Positions 34,861 through 43,291 of a stretch of DNA of 64,000 nt are shown piece after piece. The stretch covers positions 1,674,001-1,738,000 of the forward strand of contig CAWICV010000001.1 of NCBI GenBank assembly GCA_963834705.1, read 5' to 3'. Under the pieces are notes generated by a model. It had not been told where the DNA came from and made no database searches. It worked only from the letters and a program-made list of their open reading frames with translations. A program made the translations under genes and the position numbers. This DNA is from RYN-230 sp963834705 (GTDB lineage Bacteria; Actinomycetota; Actinomycetes; Streptosporangiales; Streptosporangiaceae). The stretch's first letter is position 1; every line of letters begins with the position of its first letter.

Positions 34861-35001
34861 GCTGCCCCGCCGGCTGGGGTGAGACCCATACGGCGGCTAC
34901 CTATGCGAGCTGTGACGCTATCCGCAGCAAGTGTTGGCTGCCCGTGGCCGGCTGGCGCAGCATGGATCAGGTCAGGGCCGATCCTGCGGGGGCGAGGGCA
35001 G

Positions 35002-35439
35002 ATGGACATATCGGAGCGCGGCCGGGCAGTCCGGCCGACGCTGCCGGCTGAGGTGTCGAGGCAGCTCATCGACGTCGCTGTCGGCGAGGCAACGACCCGG
35101 TCGGTCCCGGTAACGGTGGTGACCGTTGACGAGTCCGGGGTCCTCAAGGCGCTGCACCGGATGGACGGCGCGCCACTGGTCAGTGTGCAGACTGCGTGGC
35201 ACAAGGCATACGCGGCCGCGGCCACCGGCATGCCGACCGACGACTTCTATTCCGCTATCGAGTCCGACGGGGCCGCGGTGGCCGCCTTCGCGACCCGGCC
35301 CGCGATGGCGCTGATCGGCGGTGGGCTGCCCTTGCTAGCCGATGGCCTGGTGGGCGGCGCAATCGGGGTGGCGGGCGCGATGACCGCCGCCGAGGACCGC
35401 CAGATAGCCGAGGCGGCGGTGAGCCGGGTGTGCTGGTGA
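35002..35439 (+). CDS. HbpS/GlcG family haem-binding-like protein
   Basis: 145 residues of the GlcG/HbpS (DUF336) family. LPAEVSRQLIDVAVGEATTRSVPVTVVTVDESG and ALIGGGLPLLADGLVGGAIGVAGA are the family core, a PAS-like fold known in Streptomyces HbpS to bind haem and sense redox. No signal peptide is visible from ATG 35002, which follows a GAGGG. It converges on the LysR gene and sits beside a large iron-protein gene, so a haem- or redox-linked role is plausible (inference). Confidence 0.85.
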   Translation: MDISERGRAVRPTLPAEVSRQLIDVAVGEATTRSVPVTVVTVDESGVLKALHRMDGAPLVSVQTAWHKAYAAAATGMPTDDFYSAIESDGAAVAAFATRPAMALIGGGLPLLADGLVGGAIGVAGAMTAAEDRQIAEAAVSRVCW

Positions 35440-35447
35440 GGCGCGGT

Positions 35448-36371
35448 TCAGCCAGGACCGGTATCGACCAGGCCGCGGGCTTCCGCGGTGACGATCTCGA
35501 TGAAGCGCTGCACCAGCGGGCTGGGGTCGTGCGCCCGCCAGGCCACGCACAGTGGCGCTGGCGGCACGCCCTGGCTTGGCACGAAGGCCAGGCCGGGACG
35601 GGCATAGAACGCCTCGGCCGAGGCCGGACACAGGCTGATACCCCGTCCGGCGACGACGTGCTCGCGCCACTCCTCGATGGTCCGGGCGACCGCCCCGATA
35701 ATCGGCTGATCCCCTCCTGGGCGTGGCCTGACCAGCCAGTCGTCGCGCCACCGGGTGGGATCGCTGCCGTCCTGGGCCGGCACGGCGGCGATCCACGGCA
35801 ACCCGGCCACGTCGGCCAGAGTCAGACTCGGCCGTCCGGCCAGCGGGTGCCCGGCTGGCAGCACGAAGACCCGCGGTTCCTGGGCGACCTGCCGGAGGCT
35901 GAGGCCGGGCGCACCGACCGGTGGGCGGAGGAAAGAAACGTCGGCGCTGCGGTCGATCAGGCCGGTTGCGGGCTGGCTCAGCTCGAACGTGCGGAGCCGG
36001 ATCTTGCATTGTGGCTCTGCCCGCTCCACCGCGGCCAGCAACGCGGTCGGCAGCTCACCACCCGCCGCCACGTGCAGCCCCACGGTCAGCTCTCCGCTGA
36101 TCGCGCGGGCCGTGTTCTGCGCCGCGGCGACCGCCCGGTCCAGGCTGGCCAGGGTGTCCCGGGCTGCGTCCAGGAAGGCGGCGCCGGCTGGGGTCAGCGA
36201 CACGCCCCGGCTGGTGCGCTCCAGCAACTGCACGCCGAGAGCGTTTTCGAGCTGCCGGATCTGCGCGCTCAGCACCTGCTGGGCGACATGCACCCGGCCA
36301 GCCGCCGCGGTGAAACTCGACTCTTCCGCGACGGCGGCGAAGTAGCGCAGATGCCGCAGTTCGATGTTCAT
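35448..36371 (-). CDS. LysR family transcriptional regulator
   Basis: 307 residues from ATG 36371: MNIELRHLRYFAAVAEESSF begins the winged helix-turn-helix; RVHVAQQVLSAQIRQLENALGVQLLERTSRGVSLTPAG completes it. A type 2 periplasmic-binding-like effector domain follows (GELTVGLHVAAGGELPTALL, GHPLAGRPSLTLADVAGLPWI). It reads divergently from the multidomain iron protein across 62 bp, the classic LysR-target arrangement, so that gene is its likely target. Confidence 0.94.
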   Translation of the reverse strand: MNIELRHLRYFAAVAEESSFTAAAGRVHVAQQVLSAQIRQLENALGVQLLERTSRGVSLTPAGAAFLDAARDTLASLDRAVAAAQNTARAISGELTVGLHVAAGGELPTALLAAVERAEPQCKIRLRTFELSQPATGLIDRSADVSFLRPPVGAPGLSLRQVAQEPRVFVLPAGHPLAGRPSLTLADVAGLPWIAAVPAQDGSDPTRWRDDWLVRPRPGGDQPIIGAVARTIEEWREHVVAGRGISLCPASAEAFYARPGLAFVPSQGVPPAPLCVAWRAHDPSPLVQRFIEIVTAEARGLVDTGPG

Positions 36372-36433
36372 CGAGGCCGATGCTACCGGCCGGTCCAACA
36401 GCATCCCGCGACACGCGAACACCGGAGGCAACG

Positions 36434-39400
36434 ATGACTGACCATGCCGGGCAGGGCGGCTCAGGCCAGGCAGCGGGCCAGGGCAGGCTGGCCCAGCTGA
36501 TCGCGACCCGCGGCGGGCTGGCCGCCCCCGAAGCCCCGTTTGTGATTGAGCATCGCGAGGCGCTCATATACATGCTCTGCGAGGCGGCCGAGCTGGAGCA
36601 CGGGATCATGTGCCAGTACCTGTTCGCCGCGTTCTCGCTGAAACAGTCGGCCGGCGAGGGACTGTCCGATGCCGAACTGGCTGCGGTCACCCGGTGGCGC
36701 AAGCAGATCTCGCACGTGGCCACCCAGGAGATGCTGCACCTGGCGCTGGTGCACAACCTGCTGTCCGCGATCGGGGCGGCGCCCCACCTAGCCAGGCCGA
36801 ATCTGCCCGCTCCGGCCAGCCACTACCCCGCGGGTGTGCAGCTGGCCCTGCTCCCGTTCGGTGAGCAGGCGCTGCGGCACTTCATGTTCCTGGAGCGCCC
36901 CGAGGGCATGGACCTGACCGACGCCGAAGGCCTGGCCGCGATGAACCTGGCCGCGGCGCACCGGATCAGCGAGCGGGACATCGTCCCGCAAGGCCAGGAC
37001 TTCGCCACAGTCGGTCACCTGTACCGGTCGATCGAGGCTGGGTTCGCGCGGCTGGGGGCGAGGTACGGCGAGCGGTGGCTGTTCGTCGGCCCACCCCGCG
37101 CGCAGGCCACCCAGCAGAATTTCCGCTGGCCGGAACTGGTCGCGGTGACTGACCTGGCCACCGCGCAGCAGGCCATTGACACGATCCTGGAGCAGGGCGA
37201 AGGCCCGCGCGGGGACTGGCGGAACGCGCACTTCGGGCAGTTCGTGGAGATCCTGGATGAGTATCAGCAGCTCACGCAGGCCAACCCGCAGTTCGATCCG
37301 GTCCGCCCAGTCATCGCGGCTAACGTGCGGCCGTGCGAGGGCCCGGTCCAGGTGCCGCTGATCGAGGATCCGCTGACCGCCCGGGTCACCGACCTGTTCA
37401 ACGTGGCGTACGAGATTCTGCTGCAGATGTTCGAGCGGTTCTTCGCACACACCGAGGAGACGGACGAGCAACTCGCTACGCTGGCTGACGCGACGGTCGG
37501 CCTCATGGTCCGGGCGATCAAGCCGCTCGGTGATCTGATCACTACCCGGCCGGCTGGGCCGGCGCACCCGGGCCGCACCGCGGGACCCAGCTTCGAGCTG
37601 TTCTACGAGACCGATTACCTGATGCCGCACCGGCAGGCGGCCTGGGCACTACTGACCGAGCGGCTGAACGAAGCCACCTGGCTGTGCGAGGAGCTCCGGA
37701 TTGGCCGCGGCGCATCCCTGGCTGCGGATCTGGTCCCGGTCGGCAGCGCACTGGCCGACATCGCGCAGTCGCTGGCCGCCCACCTGCCCGCGGACAGCCC
37801 GCAGGCACGGCGGGCCACCCAGGCCGGGCCGCCTGACCCAGCGGCCCTGCACGATGCCCTGGCCCGGGCGGACGAGCTGGCTGCGACCGTGGCCGCCGCA
37901 TCCGGTGGCGCACCGCTGGCTGCCCAGCTCAGTGAGCTGTTCGGCCTGGCCCATACCGCGCTGCGCGGTATCGCCGATGGCGGCCGCCACCCGGGCCCCG
38001 GCGCCGGTTCTACCGGCGCCGCGTCCCGGCTGGTGGCCAGTGTGCTGCGTCCGCTGGCGGACGCGGTCGCGACGGGCGACCGCCAGCCGGCCCGGCTCGG
38101 CCAGCACCGCCTGGACCGGGCCGCGGCGCAGCCCGGCGACCCGATCTGGCAGGCGGCGCAGGCGGCCACCGGGCTGCGCGCCTCCCTCGGCCCCGGCTGC
38201 CCAGCTGGGCTGGCCGAGGCGACTGCCGGGCTGCAGGCGCTCGCCTGCGATCTGGTCAACGGCCCGGAGGCCGCGGGCCGGCTGACCCGGCTCCGCGACC
38301 TGCAAGGAGACCTGCCCGCCTCCATCCAGATCGTGCCCAACGGCCCCCACCTGGTGACCAACGTTGCCAACCTGCGCGACCACCTGGGCCTGCCGGTGCG
38401 GGCCACGCCGCAGGCTGCCCTGTGCCGGTGCGGCGGCTCGGCGCGCAAGCCGTTTTGCGATGGCAGCCATGCCAGCAACGGGTTCACCGATGAGAAGGAC
38501 CCGAAGCGGGTCCCGGACCGGCGTGATGCCTACCCCGGCGAGCAGGTGACGGTGCTGGACAATCGAGGGCTGTGCCAGCATTCGGGGCTGTGCACCGACC
38601 GGCTTCCAGCTGCGTTCAGGACCAGTCAGGAGCCGTTCGTCGCGGCCAGCGGCGGTCGGCTGGACGAGATTATCCGGGCCGTGCGGGACTGCCCGTCCGG
38701 CGCACTCGGCCTGGCCTTTGACAGCCGGGAGCAGTTGGCCCTGCGGGACTGGGGCGGTGCCCGCGAGCCGGTCATCGAGATCACCCAGGACGGGCCGTAC
38801 CGGGTCATCGGCGGCATCGAGCTGTCCATCGCCGGCGGCGGCGCGATTGCGCACAACCACGGCGCGTCCCGGGAGCACTACGCGCTCTGTCGCTGCGGGC
38901 ACTCGCAGAACAAGCCGTTCTGCAGCGGCATGCACTGGTACGTGGACTTCCGCGACCCGGCCCGGCCCGCCGACCCTTCGCTGTTCGAATGGGCCGGCGG
39001 GCTGCCCGCGCTGACCCGGATGACCAGGCTGCTCTATGAACGGTACGTCCCGGCCGACCCGGTGCTGGCCGTGGCCTTCGCCGACATGCCGCCGGGCCAT
39101 CCCGAGCAGGAGGCAGCCGCACTGGCTGAGGCCCTGGGTGGGCCGGCCTGGACGCCAGCCGCGGACGGCTATCCCCGGCTGCTCGGCCGCGGCGCCGGCC
39201 GCGATCTGGCCGGGGACCAGCGGGCCCGCTGGGTCACCCTGGCTGGCCAGGCCGCCCGGGATGCCGGCCTACCGGCGGACCCGCAATTCCAGGCCGCGCT
39301 CACCGGCTACCTGGAGTGGAGTTCGCGGAACGCGGTGGCTCATCCAGCCGGATCGCCGGCCGGCCCGGGCCAGCCCGCCGCCTGGGACTGGAGCCCGGCC

Positions 39401-39706
39401 GGCCAGCCACCGGCCGAGCGTACCGAGGATGCCGCGGCCGGGCTGAACGCCCAGGCCCAGCCCGTGCCGCTACCCGGCCCGGATGACGAGGTCAGCTTCG
39501 CCGCACACGTCAAGCCGCTGTTCCGGGCGAGGGATCAGAAATCGATGTCGTTCGCCTTCGACCTGTGGTCGGCGGACGACGTCCAGGCACACGCGGCCGA
39601 CATTCTGGACCGGCTGCGTAACGGCTCGATGCCGTGTGACACCGCCTGGCCCAGCGAGCAGATCGCGGTATTCCAGCGGTGGACCGCAACCGGATTCCAG
39701 CCGTAG
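36434..39706 (+). CDS. multidomain iron protein: ferritin-like, two CDGSH, 4Fe-4S, truncated-globin-like
   Basis: 1,090 residues. Residues about 38-330: ferritin-like (VioB-type) helical domain with Glu50, Glu53, Glu55-His56 and Glu99-x2-His102. Residues 380-640: helical, Ala-rich, unassigned. First CDGSH cluster: Cys664, Cys666, Cys675, His679 (CRCGGSARKPFCDGSH, exact consensus). Divergent 4Fe-4S domain: Cys714, Cys720, Cys753. Second CDGSH: Cys819, Cys821, Cys830, His834 (CSGMH variant, ligands kept). Residues about 853-960: group II truncated-haemoglobin-like, but the expected proximal His region reads YPRLLGRGAGRDL (913-925) with no His. Residues about 1020-1090: conserved tail with FAFDLWSADDVQAHAADIL. 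ATG at 36434 follows GGAGG. No signal peptide. Probably a cytoplasmic redox or oxygenase-like protein under LysR control; the reaction is unknown. Confidence 0.88.
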   Translation: MTDHAGQGGSGQAAGQGRLAQLIATRGGLAAPEAPFVIEHREALIYMLCEAAELEHGIMCQYLFAAFSLKQSAGEGLSDAELAAVTRWRKQISHVATQEMLHLALVHNLLSAIGAAPHLARPNLPAPASHYPAGVQLALLPFGEQALRHFMFLERPEGMDLTDAEGLAAMNLAAAHRISERDIVPQGQDFATVGHLYRSIEAGFARLGARYGERWLFVGPPRAQATQQNFRWPELVAVTDLATAQQAIDTILEQGEGPRGDWRNAHFGQFVEILDEYQQLTQANPQFDPVRPVIAANVRPCEGPVQVPLIEDPLTARVTDLFNVAYEILLQMFERFFAHTEETDEQLATLADATVGLMVRAIKPLGDLITTRPAGPAHPGRTAGPSFELFYETDYLMPHRQAAWALLTERLNEATWLCEELRIGRGASLAADLVPVGSALADIAQSLAAHLPADSPQARRATQAGPPDPAALHDALARADELAATVAAASGGAPLAAQLSELFGLAHTALRGIADGGRHPGPGAGSTGAASRLVASVLRPLADAVATGDRQPARLGQHRLDRAAAQPGDPIWQAAQAATGLRASLGPGCPAGLAEATAGLQALACDLVNGPEAAGRLTRLRDLQGDLPASIQIVPNGPHLVTNVANLRDHLGLPVRATPQAALCRCGGSARKPFCDGSHASNGFTDEKDPKRVPDRRDAYPGEQVTVLDNRGLCQHSGLCTDRLPAAFRTSQEPFVAASGGRLDEIIRAVRDCPSGALGLAFDSREQLALRDWGGAREPVIEITQDGPYRVIGGIELSIAGGGAIAHNHGASREHYALCRCGHSQNKPFCSGMHWYVDFRDPARPADPSLFEWAGGLPALTRMTRLLYERYVPADPVLAVAFADMPPGHPEQEAAALAEALGGPAWTPAADGYPRLLGRGAGRDLAGDQRARWVTLAGQAARDAGLPADPQFQAALTGYLEWSSRNAVAHPAGSPAGPGQPAAWDWSPAGQPPAERTEDAAAGLNAQAQPVPLPGPDDEVSFAAHVKPLFRARDQKSMSFAFDLWSADDVQAHAADILDRLRNGSMPCDTAWPSEQIAVFQRWTATGFQP

Positions 39707-39794
39707 CGGTCAGCCCAGATCCTGCTCGCGGGCGGCGGCCGGGGTCAACCCAGCCGCGGTGACATACGTGGCCATCCCGTTCCCGGCCGGACGG

Positions 39795-41085
39795 TCAGTT
39801 ATCTGCGGGCTGACCAGCGCCGAGATGGCTGGCGAACCAGTCCCGGGCCAGCCCGGCCACCCGTTCCAGCGCGCCCGGCTCGGCGAACAGGTGGCCCGCG
39901 CCGGGCACCACCGCGAGCTGGTTCTCGGCCCGCAGCTGGGCCTGCGCGGCCACGTTGAGCGCCAGCACCTCATCGTCCAGCCCGCCCACGATCAGCAAGG
40001 TGGCGGCCCGTACCGCGCCGAGCTGCGGGCCGGCCAGGTCCCGGCCGGCCGCCGCGGGATACGACGGCCGCGATGTCGCTGCCCGGCCCGGCGGCGGCCC
40101 GCAGCGCGGCCGCCGCCCCGGTGCTCGCCCCGAAGTAGCCCACCCGGAGCTGGGCCAGGCCGGGCTGGGCCCGCAGCCAGCTGGTGGTGGCGGCCAGCCG
40201 TCCGGCCAGCAGGCCGATGTCGAACACGGTGGGCCGGTCCGCTGCCTCGTCCGGCGTGAGCAGGTCGAACAGCAGGGTGCCGAGGCCCGCCTCGTGCAGC
40301 GTCCCGGCGACGAACACGTTGCGCGGGCTGCCCCGGCCGCTGCCGCTGCCGTGCGCGAACAGCACCATGCCGCGGGCGCCCTGCGGCACGGTCAGCCGTC
40401 CTGTCAGGATGACCGGCGCGGCGGGCACCAGCACCTCATGGCCGGTGCCGCCGTCCGCGGCCGCCCGGAGCAGCCGGACTACCTCGGCGTCGCTGGTCTG
40501 CGAGAAGTCCTGATACCACTGGCCGATGGCGTAGAACGGCTCCGGCGACTCCAGGCAGACCACCTGGTCCGCCACCTGGCTCAGTGCGGCCACGGTGCCG
40601 CGCGGTGCGACCGGGACGGCCAGAATCACCTGGGCCGCCCCGTGCGCCCGGGCGACCTGGCAGGCGGCCCGGGCGGTGGACCCGGTGGCGATACCGTCAT
40701 CCACCACGATCGCGGTCCGCCCGGCCACCGCCGCCCGGGGCCGGTCCAGCCGGTACCGCTCCGCCCGGCGGCGCAGCTCGGCCCGCTCCCGCTGCTCGAC
40801 CTCGGCGAACACCCGCTCACTGACCTGCTCGGCCTGCACTACCTCGGTGTTGATCAGCCGGACGCCGTCCTCGCCGATGGCCCCCATGGCCAGCTCGGGC
40901 TGGGCGGGCAGGCCGACCTTGCGGACCAGGATCACATCGAGCGGGACGCCCAGCACCTGGGCGATCTCGTAGCCGACCGGGATGCCGCCCCGGGGCAGGC
41001 CGAGCACGATCGCATCGGCGCCGCGCACGCCCGTCAGCACACTGGCCAGCCGCCGCCCCGCATCGGCACGGTCGAGGAACGGCAT
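39795..41085 (-). CDS. phosphoribosyltransferase + dienelactone-hydrolase-like fusion, frameshifted
   Basis: From ATG 41085, residues 1-205 are a PRTase-fold protein with VVDDGIATGSTARAA (PRPP loop). Residues about 215-400 are an alpha/beta hydrolase: MVLFAHGSGSGRGSPRN, nucleophile GYFGASTGAAAAL. The frame breaks at about 40040: an extra C diverts it to a stop at 39970. In the other frame the hydrolase continues LLIVGGLDDEVLALNVAAQA and VVPGAGHLFAEPG (acid and His) to a stop at 39795. The extra C is absent from the 228-bp duplicate at 34546. The PRTase-hydrolase fusion is common in actinobacteria and proteobacteria. The break is either a pseudogene mutation or a sequencing error. Confidence 0.85.
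39906..40134 (-). repeat. 229-bp duplicated segment, copy 2 (within the fusion gene)
   Basis: Counterpart of 34546-34773. It encodes the end of the hydrolase domain and contains the extra C (CCC in place of CC at about 40040) that breaks the frame. Edges are CACCACCGCGAG on one side and GCTCGCCCCGAA on the other. Confidence 0.9.
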
Positions 41086-41232
41086 GATCCTCCAACCCCT
41101 CCGGCTGGGCCCCGTGAGCGTCATTCAAACCGGCATCGGTGCAGGCCAGTGCAGCAGCAGTAAGCGTTGAGGTTCATTGAATAACGCGAATGTCGAATAA
41201 GCACAGTCTGCGCGCCGGCCAGCCCACGCACC

Positions 41233-41411
41233 AGGGCCTGTCCCGTGGGTTTGGCCGTCGCGAGCGGTCACCCGTGAAGGGGGCTGGGGAGGTGGGCGGG
41301 GGATCGCAAGGCGAAGGAGGAGCCATAGCGGAGCTATGGGCAACGACGACAACGCCGCGAGGCGCCCTCCGGGGGCCGCGCAGCAGGCGAAAGATCCACG
41401 GGACAGGCCCT
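41233..41411. mobile_element. 179-bp MITE-like element with 18-bp inverted termini
   Basis: Left end AGGGCCTGTCCCGTGGGT (41233-41250); right end ATCCACGGGACAGGCCCT (41394-41411), which is its inverted complement with one mismatch. The inside holds no open gene and is rich in purine runs and short repeats. Size and termini fit a non-autonomous element mobilised by an IS5-type transposase; I saw no clear target duplication. It sits in the spacer between two minus-strand genes. Confidence 0.75.
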
Positions 41412-41433
41412 AAGCCTGAAGGTCATGGCGGAG

Positions 41434-42342
41434 TCAGCTGAGCTGGGTGCGGAGGAACTCCCGGGTACGCTCGCCGTCCTTGCCCCGGGCGTACTCCCCG
41501 GCCACGAAGTCGGTTACCCCGGCTTCAGCCAGCGTGTCCAGTTGCGCCCGCACCGCCGTCTCGTCGCCGACCAGGGCCACGTCGGCCGGGCCGGCCGCGC
41601 CCTCCCGGTCCAGCATGGCCCGGTACGACGGCAGGTCGCCGTACATGGCGAAGACCCGGGCCGCGGTGGCCCGGGCCGCATCCGGGTCGCTGGTCACGCA
41701 GACCGGCAAAAGGCACACGATCCGGGGACCGGGCCGGCCTGCCGCCGCCGCGGCGGCGGTTATGGCCGGCACGATGTGGTCGCGTACCGTGACCGGCCCA
41801 GTCATCCACAGCACGGTGCCGTCAGCCAGCTCACCGGCCACCCGCAGCATGGCCGGGCCGAGCGCGGCCAGCAGCAGCGGCACCGGTCCTGGAGCCGGGG
41901 TGCTCAACCCGACGTGCGCGCTGAGCTGCTGCCCGGTGAACGAGACCGGCTCTCGGTGCAGCAGCGGGCGGAGGATGGACAGGTACTCCCGGGTGTGCTG
42001 CACCGGCTTGCCGAACGAGTAGCCGAACATGTCCTCGATAACGATCTTGTGCGACGGGCCCACGCCCAGGGTGAGCCGGCCGCCGGTGGCCGCGGCCACG
42101 GTCAGCGCCTGCTGGGCCAGTGCCGCCGGGTGCCGCGGGTAGGTGGGTACCACCGCGGTGCCCATCTCGATTCCCGGTACCGCGGCGCCCGCCACGGCCA
42201 GCGTGGTCAGCGCGTCCAGGCCGAAGATGTTGTTCATCCAGGCGGACGGGAAGCCCTCGTCCGCGGCCCGCGCCAGTTCCTCGCGCACCCGGGCCACGGC
42301 ATCGGGGCCCGTCGCGTCGCGCAGTGTCACACCGATCCGCAT
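41434..42342 (-). CDS. LLM class F420-dependent oxidoreductase
   Basis: 302 residues of the luciferase-like monooxygenase family, F420-type. MRIGVTLRDATGPDAVARVREELARAADEGF is followed by GTAVVPTYPRHPAALAQQALTVAAATGGRLTLGVGPSHK, the usual F420-binding barrel region, and LLLAALGPAMLRVAGELADGTVLW. Length is typical for the TIGR03564 group. ATG at 42342. The MITE-like element lies just past its 3' end. Substrate unknown. Confidence 0.93.
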   Translation of the reverse strand: MRIGVTLRDATGPDAVARVREELARAADEGFPSAWMNNIFGLDALTTLAVAGAAVPGIEMGTAVVPTYPRHPAALAQQALTVAAATGGRLTLGVGPSHKIVIEDMFGYSFGKPVQHTREYLSILRPLLHREPVSFTGQQLSAHVGLSTPAPGPVPLLLAALGPAMLRVAGELADGTVLWMTGPVTVRDHIVPAITAAAAAAGRPGPRIVCLLPVCVTSDPDAARATAARVFAMYGDLPSYRAMLDREGAAGPADVALVGDETAVRAQLDTLAEAGVTDFVAGEYARGKDGERTREFLRTQLS

Positions 42343-42379
42343 GTGCTGACCTCCAGGTCCGTCGGGGCGCCGCTGCCCG

Positions 42380-43291
42380 CTACTCTCCCAGTTCCGCGTG
42401 GGCCACCGCGACCTCCGCGGCGAGCCCGGCGTTGTCCTCGATCAGCCGCCGGTTCACGTCGGCGCTGCGGCCCGCGCTGAGCTCGTGCACCAGGGCCAGC
42501 ACGGCCGGGGTCACCGCCTGGCCGCGCATCCCCTGCTGCTCCACCCGGGCGACGGCCTCGGCCAGGATCGGCTCGATATCCAGCGACGGCTCCGGCGGCC
42601 GGGCCAGCAGCAGGCCGGCCGGGGCGTTCAACAGGAAATGCGCCGCGGTGACCCGGGCCACTTCGGATACCGCGGTCACCGTGGCGGACACCGGCGGGCC
42701 GCCCGCGGCACTGTAGAACATCGGCAGCGTGCCGGTGCGCCAGCCGAGCACCGGCACGCCGAGGCTTTCCAGCAGCTCCGACGTGGCCGGGACATCCAGG
42801 ATCGACTTGACCCCGGACGACACCACCAGCGCCGGGGTGCGGGCGATCTGGGCCAGGTCGGCGGACACGTCCAGGGTGGCGGCGAAGCCGCGGTGCACCC
42901 CGCCGGTGCCGCCGGTGGCCATGAACCGGATCCCGGCCAGCCGGCACACGGCCAGCGTGCCGCCGACCGTGGTCGCACCGAGCGCGCCCTGCACCAAGGC
43001 AGCCGCCAGGTCGCGGGCGCCGCACTTACGGGCCGCCTCGCCCGCCTCGGCGAACCGCTCCAGCTCGGCCACGCTCAGCCCGGCGCGGAGCACGCCATCC
43101 ACCACGCCGACGGTGGCCGGCACCGCGCCGGCGGCCCGGACCCGTTGCTCGCTGGCCAGCGCCACCGCGACACCCTGCCCGCCCGGGAAGCCGTGCGAGA
43201 CCAGCGTCGTCTCCAGCGCGACCACCGGCCGGCCGGCCGCCAGCGCACCGGCCACCTCGTCAGTGAGCCGCGGCCCCGCTCCGCTCGTCAC
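42380..43291 (-). CDS. psuG: pseudouridine-5'-phosphate glycosidase
   Basis: 303 residues. It splits pseudouridine 5'-phosphate into uracil and ribose 5-phosphate. Conserved blocks: GRPVVALETTLVSHGFPGGQGVAVAL, GVVDGVLRAGLSVAELERF, ATTVGGTLAVCRLAGIRFMATGGTGGVHRG and SSGVKSILDVPATSELLESLGVPVLGW. Its ATG at 43291 overlaps the stop of the kinase gene by 4 bp, so both are one operon for pseudouridine salvage. Confidence 0.95.
   Translation of the reverse strand: MTSGAGPRLTDEVAGALAAGRPVVALETTLVSHGFPGGQGVAVALASEQRVRAAGAVPATVGVVDGVLRAGLSVAELERFAEAGEAARKCGARDLAAALVQGALGATTVGGTLAVCRLAGIRFMATGGTGGVHRGFAATLDVSADLAQIARTPALVVSSGVKSILDVPATSELLESLGVPVLGWRTGTLPMFYSAAGGPPVSATVTAVSEVARVTAAHFLLNAPAGLLLARPPEPSLDIEPILAEAVARVEQQGMRGQAVTPAVLALVHELSAGRSADVNRRLIEDNAGLAAEVAVAHAELGE

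Noticed and set aside
41190..41441. 83-codon plus frame across the MITE-like element
   Set aside because: Lies inside the inverted-repeat element and has no protein features.
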